DNA of 64,000 nucleotides from Lophium mytilinum (lineage: Eukaryota; Ascomycota; Dothideomycetes; Mytilinidiales; Mytilinidiaceae). The notes beneath the pieces are model-generated. The model was not told where the DNA came from and made no database searches. It saw nothing but the letters and a program-made list of their open reading frames with translations. The stretch spans positions 1,681,834 through 1,745,833 of the forward strand of contig MU004189.1 of NCBI GenBank assembly GCA_010093605.1, read 5' to 3'. The position numbers were made by a program, and so were the translations under genes. Positions 1 through 11,878 of the stretch are shown here, piece by piece. Each line of letters begins with the position of its first letter. Position 1 is the first letter of the stretch.

Positions 1-531
1 TGTGGCATGTCCTTTATAGCTTGTTTCCTGATACCCCTACTTTCAACGTCTCAGGCTTAACACCTTCTTGTACTCTGATCATCAGATTTCCTTCTCTTCT
101 TTCGAGTTCCTGGTCTCACTTTATCGGGTTGGGGGCGTTCTCTACTTGCATAAAGCTACTACACATTCGATGGCTATGGCGTTTTAATTTTCCGATTAGG
201 TGCCAGCGAACTTTATAATGTCTACTCTCACGGAGTTACCTTCGGTATCGACGGCATGTACTTAATAGGACAGGTTCAAGTTATGATGGACGCCTGCCTA
301 TGTAGTTTTTAATGCATGGGATAGCTTAATTTACATATTTTGAAACTAAGCACCACCCGATGTTAGCAGCAGTGATATACTTTTGCGCCATGATCGAATT
401 TCCTAATTTATAACACCTCTTAAGCGATACCTTACGACATGTCACAAGACAGTCATTGACGACTGTTTTTGAAATGTTATTGTTCGTCCTAAAATTACGA
501 GTGTGCTTTAGGCATAACAGTTTGCTCCAAT
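1..531. other. Intergenic, no gene seen
   Basis: Short open frames on both strands lack recognisable protein character. The right end is the 3' flank of the minus-strand CNS1 gene. Nothing else could be supported. Confidence 0.5.
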
Positions 532-1858
532 TCATTGACTTCTCCGCTTCTTGAACTCGTCAATCCATCCGGAAGCCTTGTCCTTTGGGACTACGTTTAC
601 CTTGACTAACCCATCCAGAATCTCGCATTTACCGCTGCCAAGGATCTTTCCCATCGCTATCTTCTTCCCAGCTTTGATTAACCCCCCTGATGTTGTCTCC
701 ATGTAGCATTCCACACCCGCCTTTGTGTACTCTCCAGCGCTGTCCCACGGGACTGGCAAGATGTACTCCAGATGATCCATTAGCCTCTCCGTCTCCTGAA
801 ACGCTTTGACGAAGTCAGATTGCGCATGCATCGGATACAAGAGCATGACTGGTATTGAAAGTACAGAGGTGGGGTCGAGTGGCTTCTCTAGCTGTATTGC
901 GGCGTCTTCCATGACTGGTGCTTGCTCCGACGTTCTTGCAACGATGTTTCTCGATTTCAGCGCTAGTCTCAGCGAGCGCTCTTCTGCTTTCTTCCGCTCC
1001 TCGCGCTCGCGGCGCACACGCGCTATAGATTCGAGAGAGTCTTTTCGCGCTGTAATCTTAGTGGCTAGGGTCTTGAGTGGTACATTGAAAGCATCAATGG
1101 CTAAGCCACGGCTGCAGGCGTCTGAAGCTTCTGGGAGCTTATCAAGCGCGAGACAAGCGCTAGCGGACCTGTAGAAGGCTTTGACGTTGGATGGGTTCAG
1201 ACGAAGAGTTGAAGCGCAGTCTTGTATGCAAGAACGATAGTTTTCTAGGGGTCATTTAGTACACGTCGAGCAGAGGATAGCATTCCCGATGAATAAGATA
1301 GTTTCAAAAGCGGAGAACAAAGTCGTGTTTGACGAAAGAAGAACAGCACATAGTAGCAGGAGTCTTACTCTTCTCCAAGTTGCAAAGAGCGCGATTGATG
1401 TAACTCGCTTCCTCAATGTGACGTTCTTTTTCCCGCTCGGTCTCCTCGTCCACCACCACAACATCCATGTCTGCAGGCCCTTCCTCCGCATCTTGGGGCT
1501 GCAGTGGCGCCTTCAGAGCGGCTATGGCTTTGTTGTAGAACTCTTTGGCGTCCGCCCACATCTTCGTCCGCGCAAGGTCATTGCCTTGCTGCCGGAAGTT
1601 CTCTGCGACTTCCGCGCGCGTTCCTTCGTATGCTAGCGCCTTCAGCGCCTCGAGCTCTATGTTCTCGCCGCCCTCGCCATCCGTCTCGTCCAAGGACGTC
1701 ATGAACAGCGGGACGCGATTCATGTCTTGCAAGACATCGTGCGTGGACTGTGCTTGGATTGACGCCATGGCGGGCGGCAGTGCCGCTGAAGGCTGGGCTG
1801 GCGCATCTTCCAGCTTCAGGTCGCCCATCATCTGTTCTGCGGGCGCAGCTTGTGGCAT
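532..1858 (-). CDS. CNS1: Hsp70/Hsp90 co-chaperone Cns1 (TTC4 family)
   Basis: TPR co-chaperone that binds the C-terminal tails of Hsp90 and Hsp70 in the cytosol; Cns1 is essential in yeast. I join two minus-strand exons, 1858-1369 and 1244-532, across a 124-bp intron (GTAAGA donor, CCTAG acceptor), giving 400 residues, close to yeast Cns1 (385). The N-terminal half holds TPR helices (EVAENFRQQGNDLARTKMW, then AKEFYNKAIAAL, then ASYINRALCNLEKKNYRSC across the splice), followed by a charged helix rich in RRERE/RKK and the C-terminal wheel-like domain typical of TTC4/Cns1, which contains VLLYPMHAQSDF. Start chosen at the first Met, MPQAAPAEQMM. Family assignment is firm; the exon junction is inferred from frame and sequence continuity. 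Confidence 0.88.
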
Positions 1859-4831
1859 GGTCTCTGGAAGTGCGGAGAGTCGTGCCGCAAATTTCCTGGA
1901 TGAATGGCGTCTATCAGATTCAAGAAGTTTTTGATATGAATCACGTGTCCAGGGAAGCGAGGATAAGCTAAACTCAACGTCACTTCAGCTCGGGTTATGG
2001 AAAGTGGTACTGGTATTGAACATCTGCATGCACATGCTAAAAGTCCGGCTATTGCAGAGGGCTTTATCTAAAGACAGTAAGGCACGAGAATAATTGTTTT
2101 TCCTTAATCAAAATTATTTCTGACATTTTCCCTTTCTTTTCGCTCTTCTGAACCTAGACGAAGGATACCTGTGTTATTGAACTGGTGTACGGTGCTGCTA
2201 GTCTGTTCTACCCCTTGTCGTCCGCCGTGTCGCGCTGTGGTCATGGCGCTGGACCCTCGCGGCTTGTTGTAGACTAGCTTTTGTCTCAGACACCTGCAGC
2301 AGCTTGTTCGGCGACTTTTTTGGGCGCAGCTGGGCTACCCTTGACGATCGCCAAAAAGACGATGAGGATTTCCCGGTCGAGTCCTGGTCGAGTCAGGAAC
2401 CAGAGGGGCTTCTGGGTTCCCAAGCATCTGAAAACTCCGTTGAACGGGCCGTGGCATGTGAACCATCAGTCTTTCTCGACGCGTCGCGTATACCGTCGTA
2501 TTTGTATACTAACGGCCGGATCGATATTCGCAATAATCGATAGTCAGACCGGTACCACGGTACTTCACTATTGGATTCGCTTGACAAGAGATCCCGCGAA
2601 GTACTTCCTTGTATGTCTGTGTCCGAGTCCGAGCTGTCACTTGCGGCCGAGGAGCCAGCTTCCGTGAGGACGACGAATTCGGCGTCATAACGGCAACATC
2701 GTATATATGCGTTTCAGCCCTCCGCAGGACGCAGTATATCTCGACCCGAGGACCTGTCAACGCTTGTTTCCAGGCCAGTCCAAGATGTGCTCGTCGGCTA
2801 CCAACATACATATGCACAACTCCTGAAAGGTCGGGCGATTTGGTCTCGGTCGTGGCTTGTGCACACAGTATTCATAAGATGGCAGTGCCGATCGGAGCTT
2901 GATATAGCCGTCACCATCGGAGTGGGAGCGCAAAAGGCCCTGCATTCCGGCGACCAAAGCGTGATGGCGGGGTCGACGCATTGATGTCAAGAGCCGGGTT
3001 CTCCTCAACACTCGGATGATGAGGGCGACGCTGTCCATCGGGTCATATTGTCTGCACAGTATGCACTCGTAGGCGTAAAAGTAGGAGTCCGGTCAGCAGA
3101 CGGAGAAGCTCTACCCAAGTACGTACATCCGATGTCCACCTGCGCCATGCGTCAGCCTCGCCCCTCTCATCTTTGTCTTCGATCTCATCAATGAGGCCAG
3201 CCGGCTGCCTTGGCCCAAGCGCGTGATTCGCAGGGTCACAGCGTGATGGCACTGCTGAGAGGTCGAATTGTGCATCATCACAAGCTAGCGACGGCAACGC
3301 TTCTGCATTTCTGGTCTGGCAGCCCCGAGTCGCCCTGTGGTTCAGGCAGGCCGAGGGCGCCATCCACGTCGTGAAGTGATAGGACGTGCAGCAGCACAGG
3401 AGGCAGGACGGGGCTAGGGCACCGATAAGAAGAGGCGTGACGGCGGGCCCACGCAGCCTCACGCTGCCCGCTGCTGTGCCTGATCCGAACCGAGCACCAC
3501 TCGTCAAGCCAAGAGCTGTCCCGGGGCCCCGACCAGACTCGATCGCCTCAAGTGTTTGGTCTTGAACTGGCGCGCAGCCAACGTCGACGGCCCGACTGAG
3601 CGCAGCACCGCGCTACTAAGCCCGCAAGCCCTCGACGATCTGGTTGTTGTTGGCTCCATCGGTCGTGTTTCGAAGTCACACGGCGCGGGAAACCCACTGG
3701 CTCTCGAGGTCAAACACGCGTGGCTTTCCACAATATCTCCACCGCAGCCCCTAGGTCGCAGCGGGCCACTCAAACTATCCAGCTGGCTGGGGAGCGATGC
3801 ACGCTCGCGGGTGCACGAGCTCCAGGGTGCTCACGGCAATCCCGGTTCCACTGCAGCCCGCCAACCGTCCGAGGGCTCATTTCTTTTCGAATTTCACACC
3901 CGTGCTGGGCCTCATTCGCTGCTCTTACGGCCCCTACCGGCCATGGCAGGGGACGCCCTGGTTGGGGCAAAACGGTGCATGAAGTCGGCTCCTGCGATCG
4001 TCTGCTGCGAGCAAACCCCGGACTTTCCCTCTCTCTGCGAGCTGCTCCTGTGAACGCGGCAGGTCGCGATCCTCGAGCACTGTTCTCTTCTCTTGCGAGC
4101 ACTCACTTCTCCCCATCCTCGGGCCTATTTCACTATTGCGTTTGTCGTGTCATCTTGTCGCGTGGTGCTGTCTGTTGTGCTGTGTGTGGTGCCCAACTTT
4201 ATATTCGACCCGACTTGGCTGCTGTGCCCCAGGCAAGACTCGCAGAAGAAGCAATTGGCAGCGAACGCGCCGGGACCTAAGGTGAGAGATACGACGAGCA
4301 GCTCGCTGCCGTCTGTCATTCGAAATGTCCATGATATTAACAGGATTTTGCCCCGTAGTTTACTCCTAAACTCGAAATCGTTCCTTCCAATACACTCCTT
4401 CGTTCGTGGCCTATACGTCACTCCTTCTGCACCAAGAGATCCATCGCTACTGCACATTTGGCCCTACATTGGATTCACGTACTATTGACCCTTCATTCGG
4501 CCCCCTCTGCATGCTGCCCGGCGCCCGCTAGAGCTACTCTTTTGAAGAGAACGCTCAAGCTGCTCAGCGTCTACGACCAGTCCCCCCGGCACGAGAGCAT
4601 AGCAACGTTTCAAAAGAAGACAAGGTAAGATACTGTGGAAGCCAGCGACCTCTGAAGGAGAAAGCAGGGCGCAAGGAATATCACTGACTTTCGCATAGTC
4701 ATGTTTTAGATACGATAGTCTGATACGCCAAAGCAAGTCCTGAACATTGGCGGGAGAATCGCGCATGCTTCAACTTCCGAGGTTACAGTCGGTTGATAGT
4801 CCTCGATAGGGGTTTGTCTCTTCTGCACGCG
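1859..4831. other. 3-kb GC-balanced intergenic / long leader of apsA
   Basis: Lies between the divergent CNS1 and apsA genes. Many overlapping open frames of 60-190 codons exist on both strands, but none shows recognisable domains or a convincing exon chain. One stretch, plus-strand 2304-2690, reads as acidic, Ser/Glu-rich protein in one frame with a single stop near its middle and is treated separately as a doubtful gene. The pyrimidine-rich tract from about 4060 onward, with several GTNNGT donors and CAG acceptors, could be a spliced 5' leader of apsA. No tRNA or other RNA gene was recognised. Confidence 0.4.
2304..2690 (+). other. Doubtful coding remnant, unrecognised
   Basis: From the ATG at 2304 one frame runs 79 codons to a TAG at 2541-2543, and the same frame continues with protein-like composition (SLLDSLDKRSREVL, then SVSESELSLAAEEPAS) to a TAA at 2688-2690. 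A one-stop interruption of an otherwise coding-looking frame suggests a pseudogene, a missed short intron, or chance. No family was recognised. Confidence 0.2.
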
Positions 4832-7800
4832 ATGGCGACCGACTACTTCTCCGAACAGGAGGCTTACATAGCCTCACAATCGCTTCCTTCTCCTTCTGAT
4901 ACACCATACCATACCCCTGTCCCGTCTGGATCTCGCCGCTCGTCACGCTATGGAACACCTTCTAGTGGTCCCCCATCGTCGCCTCCACCGCTTCCCCCAG
5001 ACAACCATCGATCATCAGAGGATGCCGTCGATGAGAACATCTCCATTCTAGACCCGCGACGCTTCACACCAACACTCCACGCATCGTTGGTTTCCGAAAT
5101 CCTTTCACTGCGCCGCGAATTAGATTCCAAACACAAGTTCATCGAAGACCTAGAAACGAGCCTTGAGACATCACGTAACGAGAATGAGTCCTTGGCTGAT
5201 AAGTTGACTCAGTCGGGGAAGGAGAGCCGGTCTACGAAACGACATTTGCAGCAGTTGGAAAACGGCACGCTAGAAGCGCTGGAAGAGTTGGCCAAGGAAC
5301 GAGATGATGTTCGAGAGGCGAACGCTGATCTTAAAAAGAAGCTGGAATCCTCCCAAAAGAAGCTACGCACTCAGGATGACGATTCGGCCCGTGTCCATGA
5401 TATGTGGGCAAGAGACAAGGAGACATGGGATGGGGAGAAACGCTTATTAGAGCGGCGTGTCCATATCTCTGAGAGCCGCCTGAAGATCATACTAGAAGAA
5501 CTTGCTGCACAAGACGCTGCGCAGGAAGACCATGGCACGGACAGTGAAGGGGAAGATAACACGAGAGATAGTGGTGTTGGCCATGAGAGTGACACCGCAA
5601 GTATACGGTCCTCGCCCCGCCGACGATCGTCGAGCCGGACCGGAAGGCATTCGCGAAACCTCAGCAACAGTAGCCACCGGAGCTTGGGACGCGCTTATCG
5701 ATTCTCTTTAATGTCTAATCTTGGTTCAGAGGGCCATGCGCGACTCAACGGTATGAGCCTCGCTGACGAATTGATATTTGATGAGGAAGAGGAGGATTTG
5801 GGCGAACTGGAACTGGACTCAGACGATTTCCCCGAGAACGAGATGCGTGCAAGGCGAGCGTTGGAGTCCCGCCAGTCGATGTATCCAGATGAGAAGGCAA
5901 AGCGGATACTTGGACTCACGATAGAGAGTAAGGAGGGTGCGGCCGACGGGAGGGATTCGGAGGCTTCGAGGCCGATTGAATCAGTTGCGAGGATTGCAGA
6001 GACGGCGACAATGCGAGAGGTCACACTTGTCACCATGCCTCCGAAGCGGCAGTATGTGGACACGGGGATCCAGTTCTCTCCACCGCCTTCTCCAACATCT
6101 CCGGAGCCCATCGCCCCTAGGAAAACCATCGACTCCCCTATTCCTTTATCAGACATTGAAGCCAATCAGAGGAGAAAACGAGTCTCGGCTGCATCACCCG
6201 TCTCAAATGGTTCGCTGTCCATAAGCAGCGAAAAGGCAACCAGTTCTATGACTTCGACGTCGTCTCAGACATTGGAACAACCTCTCAGTCCACCGGCAAC
6301 ACCTAAAATACCAATTCCCGCATTACCTGACAGTCCTGTTGCACCCAAATTCACTGTGGACTACGCTTCGATATCCACACAGACAGAACTCTTGGATGAA
6401 CCACCCAAAATCCCGGAACCACCCAGAATCCCGGTGCCGCCTCGATCGCCGAGTCGGCCGATGCCCATTACAGTTCCTTCCATTGCAATCCATCCTCCAC
6501 TTTCTGCACCAACATCACCAAAGGAGCCCATACTACCGCCTGGCACTAAGAATGCATGGTCTCAGACTACCGGGCAGCTTAATGTACCAACCCGCTCTAT
6601 CTCTATTCAGACGGAAGAGATTAGAGTTGATAGAAGGCCTGTCAAACTCCCCCCACACCTTCTGCCTTCGGCCATCTCCTCCAAACCTGGGACACCGGAA
6701 CCTGATAGGGCGCGGCCTCAACCAATCATCGCAAACCTCGACTCCGAAGCTCCAGCTTCAGCGCCCTCTGTCTCTGCCAATAGACATGGAAAGGCTCCTG
6801 CTTTGCGACACACGCAAGATCTAACTACCCTCCTAAGCAAAGCCTCCGAGCCTGCCATTGAGGACCGATATCCAGGGAACAATGACAACGGCCCTCTAGC
6901 CCGTGATAAAGAGGAAGGTCTTCGACGGCCGTTTAGGACTAGCAGTCTTTTCGCAGGTTTCGACGGCGCGAGCTCTGACGAGGAAGATGACGCTGAAAAT
7001 AGTGATGACGACTACAGAATACCTCAGTATTCGATGATGTCCAGTCGAACAGTAAAGCACGGTCGGCTATTCAACAATCCGCCAACCCCAGTTCCTGAGG
7101 ACAAGGAGGTGATTTCAAGCTCACGGATTTCAGAAGACTCTACGGGCACGGGCAGGATGTACTCCTCTAGTCGCAACTCTTTAGAAAAGGCCTCCAAAGT
7201 TGCAAAACCGCTAAGGACTTCAGGCATCACCCGACAGCCAAGTATTCGGCGTTCAGCAATGATCCAGAACGGTACCGTCGCTCACTACCAGCGATCTCGT
7301 AGCCCTAGTATTGGCAGTATTGGCTCAGGCACGTATGTTCCCAAACCGCCGTTCCCAGTCCCGACAAGATCTAGTTCTCGACGTATCCCCCTGAGTAAGA
7401 GTGAGGGATCTCAAAGTCCAACACCACGGAGTGGCGGCATGTTTGCCGGGCGACGACCTGCTCAGGGAGCCGAACATCAACGCAAGGACAGCTTGAGGAA
7501 GATTCGATCCGCGGCAGTGATACCGAGAAATGGACGGCAAAGAAGTCGATCGCCTCCACTGCCTGCTACCCCAGTGCTTCCTCAAAGCCCTCAGATTCCA
7601 CCGCTACCGAACGACATGATTACAGGTCATAAGTTTGGGCATCAACACCAGCTCTCTACAAACACTTTTAACACAGGGACTGGCTCGGTGGCAAGCTCTG
7701 CACAGCAAACTAGCGTGGTCGACGCTATTGCAGCTACTATGGTTGGCGAATGGATGTGGAAGTACGTTCGAAAGCGGAAGGCATTTGGTGGTCCAGATTC

Positions 7801-8885
7801 CCCACAGGATCTAGGACGCGCCGGTGACGATGGCTCAGTCATGCCGGGCAACGGTGTCCGACATAAGAGGTGGGTGTGGCTCTCGCCCTATGAGCGGTCA
7901 GTCATGTGGAGCAGTAAGCAACCTACGTCGGGCACCGCTTTGCTAGGGAAAAGTGGTCGGAAATGTAAGTGTCACCTTTATGTTCAGGTTTCGAAGGCTA
8001 ACAATATGTACAGTGACCATTCAATCTGTCCTCGATGTTCCAGACAACACTCCCCTGCCCAAGAACGTCGGGCTCAACGCGCCAGTTTTCAATCGTTCTA
8101 TCTTAATCCTCACGCCAGCCCGAGCTCTCAAATTCACGGTCGTTTCCAGAGAGCGTCATTATCTATGGCTGACGGCACTTTCATTCCTTGCTCACTCTTC
8201 CTCTGGAGTACCTGAGCTAGGGCCTATCCCGCCTGTACCGCCACCGGTTGAGGATCTTCCACAACAACGAAACCAAGGTGCGTCGCTACGTCGCTCTCAC
8301 ATCAGAGATTCCGTTCGTATAGCCAAAGATAAAGCGATGCCACCAAATCAACGACAGTACGGAGCCCGAGCTGATCCAATCCACGAATGGTTCGGAGAAT
8401 CTCAATTCGATAGACCTGTTGCGGACGCGGCAGATCCACCGAACGTCCCGCGAGTAGGCTTCCATGGCCGGAAGAGGAGCTCCACCGGACCGCGCGCTCC
8501 ACCCCCCAATGTTGCCTTCCGCAACTTCTCGCACAACCCTGTCCCATCTACATACTCCACCGGCTCGTCAGATCTGTATGGACCACCACCGTCGGTTCCC
8601 TCATCTGTATACAATCCTAACAGCGTCATGGGGAGTTCTCGAACTTCAGAAGCAAGCAGCTCCGCCCGTCACAACTTCTTCGATGCCGTGGGTACTGTCA
8701 GAATGGAGGCATTCGTCGAGCCAATCCTTTCGGAAGGCGCGGCGTACGGAATGCCCACTGGACCAAAGCCCCGTCCCGGTCGTCGGAGAGGTAATAGCCA
8801 GTGGAGCGGCAGCACAGACCCTCACCGGACTGGAGGCCTGTATGAAGACTCGCAGGATAGCTACGACCCGTTCCGCAATTTTTGA
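4832..8885 (+). CDS. apsA: Nuclear-migration cortical anchor ApsA / Num1
   Basis: Cortical protein that tethers dynein and mitochondria at the plasma membrane and positions nuclei and spindles (ApsA in Aspergillus, Num1 in yeast, Mcp5 in fission yeast). Exons 4832-7964 and 8014-8885 flank a 49-bp intron (GTAAGT, GGCTAAC branch, ACAG), giving 1334 residues. A coiled coil spans about residues 75-235. A long Ser/Pro-rich disordered middle follows, with acidic patches (FDEEEEDLGELELDSDDF) and repeated short D(T/A)GIQFSPP, STQTEL and SIQTEE motifs. The PH domain (about 960-1110) begins VVDAIAATMVGEWMWKYVRKR and crosses the splice as GRK-LTIQSVLDVPD. The Num1-type PH domain binds PI(4,5)P2. An in-frame ATG at 4793 adds 13 residues; I prefer MATDYFSEQE. 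Shorter than A. nidulans ApsA because of fewer middle repeats. Confidence 0.9.
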
Positions 8886-10611
8886 GAAATACTTATCTCA
8901 TTTCATCACAAAAGTCTTTACCCAAAAGATCTCAACACTTGCTCATCAAAAGCATCTCTTACAGCATCTCTTTGCCTAATTTCTTTCCGCCATTCGTTGG
9001 TCATTTCATAAAGGTCCGGCTAGTGGCGTTTGTACTGGTACAGGCTTTGGGGGAACTCCGAGGAGTTGGATGTACTTATATCGATCTGTAACCATCCCTC
9101 TTGTGTCAAAGAGGCTAGAAGCAGCCTGCTCAGGCACCCTGGATTTTCTGTTTAAATTTTCGCTTCATTACTTTAGTTGCTCTGCGATCATGCATTGCGA
9201 GCATTTATTAGCTCAAGTTGGATACCCTTCCGGATGCCAGGTTTTGGTTGTACTCTGTTTTGGCGAGGCCTGTTGTATATAGCTATCTTTGTGGAGTAGG
9301 ACGAATGCCTCATGATAGATGTCGTGTAGTAGCTATCAAAAATCATCAGCATTGAGCTCATAATCTGTTTTGAACCGTTTTAAGGTCCTGCATCGAGCGA
9401 GACTTTTTCATGAATCGTTACATATCCGTTTGATCTTGCTCGAAAGATGTTGTGACACTTACGAGCAATACCATCAAACTCTAATGAATGTCTTTGTCCT
9501 CCCACTTCTAGGATCCTAGTCTGTGCACTTGGTAGACCTAGTGCTCCATATCCTGTCTCTCGGGACAACGACGTAGCTAGATATGGGGATAGAATATAGA
9601 CCCATGGTCTGGGAAACCGAGTGCTGGGACTATCCACATATTGCTGCACATTTAATAAACATTAATGCAAATAACCGTCAAGTTAGGAAGCTGTTAGATA
9701 TAGTATGTTACTACTACAGCCCTTGATCATATTCGTTAAAGTAGGAGAAGGGAATCGTTTTGTATCCCCCAATTGCAACGGAGGCTACGTCTATCTGAGG
9801 GCAGACAAGTAAGCTGAGTACGTTAGTTGCTACTTACTACGAATGATCAACACGTTTTCCGTTGACCCTCAAAAGAGCGAACCATTCTAGTATTTGTATT
9901 ACTACTACTACGTTCTCACGGTGGTGAAGATCGATGGCTCGACCAATTAATCTTTCGTTTGACGACAATACGTACGCATCTTCGTCCCTTACGTGTTCAG
10001 TTTTCTGCCAAGACCTAAAGCATATCGAGACTCTTCGCAAAATACATACCATAGAAGTTGATCAATTATTTAGGCCTGGTAGGTACTATTTTGGCTTACC
10101 TTGGATAGCGTAGCCTAACACTCCAAGTGGCTCGCAGTACCAAAGACAACTGTCTGAATGTTCGCGGAACAGTCAACTCTCATATGACATGATCCTGGTT
10201 AAATTCAAGTGTCGCTAAGACTCAGCATGAGGGTAACATGAATGTTCATTATGTTAGGTAGGCTTGTGGATCCTTTGCCTCCATCCGACCAAAATCATAA
10301 GCCATGAAGACAGCCCTGCCATTCTGCCATAGTCGTGTGATGCCCAGTAGTGGAGTAATCGCGCTCAATGCTCCCCGAAAGCAAAAGCCCTTTGAGCAAT
10401 CCCAGAGCCAAAATCAGTGAAAAGAAGACTCCTTCAACGCCAGGCAGGCGAACCGACTCCACAGCCGGCCCGCAAATGATTTGGTATTGATCGTACGCTG
10501 ACGACAATAGCTGCCCTTCTCCGTCGAGGGCGGTGACGCCTTGACGAGGGCCACGGGAGATGGACCTCTACGACACTCCGCCGTGCTCTGGTCCGTGGCC
10601 CTCGCCTCACG
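8886..10611. other. Intergenic between convergent apsA and SF3B6
   Basis: The left part is the apsA 3' region. The middle (about 9380-10060, minus strand) contains several protein-like pieces described as a doubtful gene. The right part (10060-10611) shows no recognisable feature. Confidence 0.4.
9380..10052 (-). other. Possible small multi-exon gene or remnant, unrecognised
   Basis: Three neighbouring minus-strand segments look protein-like. They are 10052-9837 (with IGRAIDLHHRENVVVVIQIL and RVNGKRVDH), about 9790-9713 (with DVASVAIGGYKTIPFSYFN, ending in a TAG), and 9649-9380 (with PWVYILSPYLATSLSRETGY and a GTAAGT at its apparent end). The obvious splice joining the first two would remove only about 27 bp, too short for an ordinary fungal intron, so either the model is wrong or the gene is decayed. 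No family recognised. Confidence 0.22.
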
Positions 10612-11296
10612 TTATTCTATACCGTGTTGCTTCTTCAGGTTTTCTAGGTTCTGCTGGCGCTCAGCGAGGTCTTCTTTCGATCGCGCCATCTTCTCTGGCT
10701 GGTGATATAGCACTGCGGGAGGGTCAGTAATGCGCCTCTGAAGTTCGGACCAGGTGGGCGGGGCAGCGAGCGTACCGACAAGGTATCTGTTCTGGAAGTT
10801 GAAGCCGTTAAGCTTGTCGCAGGCCGATTTCGCGTCCATGACGTCCTCGTAGACGACGAAAGCGGTGCCCTTGGTGTTGTTGGCGATGCCCTGGCGAATT
10901 TGGCTAGCATTTTAGTCAGCGAGAGGGACAAAGAAGATGGCGCATGATCAGCCTCCAATGCTGCGATGGCGGTCATGCTGGAGGTCGGAGGACTTGACTT
11001 ACCGCACCGGGCCAAACTTGCCAAAGAGGTCGAATAGTTCTTCGGGGGTTACGTTGTAGCTGACGCGGGAGGTCAGTACTCTTGCTGACAGAACGGGACG
11101 GTCGCCGAGCAGGCTATAGCATACCTCAAGTTCTTGACGAATAGAGCTCTGTGGATGCGCGTGTTAGCAGACATGCTGAAGTGGTTGCGGCGATCTGGGG
11201 TTCCCCGCAAAGAGCATAGAGAGAGGGCGAGGGAGGGCAGGCGAGCAGGCGGGCTTACCGGTTCACTTCGGGGGCAAGTTTTCCGCCGCGACTCAT
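10612..11296 (-). CDS. SF3B6: SF3b subunit p14 (SF3B6), branch-site RRM protein
   Basis: U2 snRNP SF3b subunit that contacts the branch adenosine of pre-mRNA. Five small minus-strand exons: 11296-11259, 11148-11125, 11059-11003, 10903-10776 and 10712-10612, all with GT..AG introns, total 115 residues (human p14 has 125). The order is APEVNR, then ALFVKNL (RNP2), then [20 protein letters not shown], then [20 protein letters not shown] (RNP1), then NRYLVVLYHQ. This matches the p14 layout, in which a single RRM is followed by a short helical tail that packs on SF3B1. The exons are too short to stand out as open frames; the model rests on frame and protein continuity at all four junctions. Confidence 0.9.
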
Positions 11297-11878
11297 AGCT
11301 TGGCTGCTGGAGGGTGTCGAGCTGTGGGGGTTGGATTGACGATGGGGGACGGGGCGGTGGTGGTGGAAGAGTTGAGTGTAGTCGAAGATGCTCGGGGACC
11401 TCTAGACTTAGTCAGCGGCGATTTCACCCCCAACATGGCCGGCGATGCTGGAAGAGCCGCCCGCCTCGCGCACCCCAAGGGAGACCTAGCACCACCTCGC
11501 AATAGAATACTCCTCTGCCGGTCACGACCTCTCTGTCGCGCCGTCATTGAGGCTGCTTGAGGCTGGTTGCGCGCGCGCTGTGTGGGCTGCCCGTACGTCG
11601 GCCTCGATCTTGCTCTTCACCATCGACCATCTCCGACGCCCGCCAACCCTCCCCGCCTCTTCCACCTCCGCATCAATCGTCGCGCCCACTGCCCAGCTAT
11701 CCATCGCCTATCCAAGACCCACGGCTGGACACCACTCCCCTCAGGAATGCTTTTCATTAACTTTCGCTCGTTCTGCCTGCCCGCCCCAGCGCCATAGCCT
11801 CCGACGACACACACCTCCGACGACTCAGAACCACCCCCCCCTCTCGTCCCAACATCCTTCGCGCGCTTCGACCTCACA
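11297..11878. promoter_or_regulatory. Divergent promoter region SF3B6 / JmjC gene
   Basis: 582 bp separate the start codons of two divergent genes. The right half is C/T-rich on the plus strand (for example 11640-11700 and 11840-11870), typical of fungal leaders. No specific binding site could be supported. Confidence 0.45.

Noticed and set aside
3043-4280. Several 110-186 codon frames on both strands upstream of apsA
   Set aside because: They overlap each other in opposite frames in GC-balanced DNA, lack domains, and do not join into a plausible exon chain.
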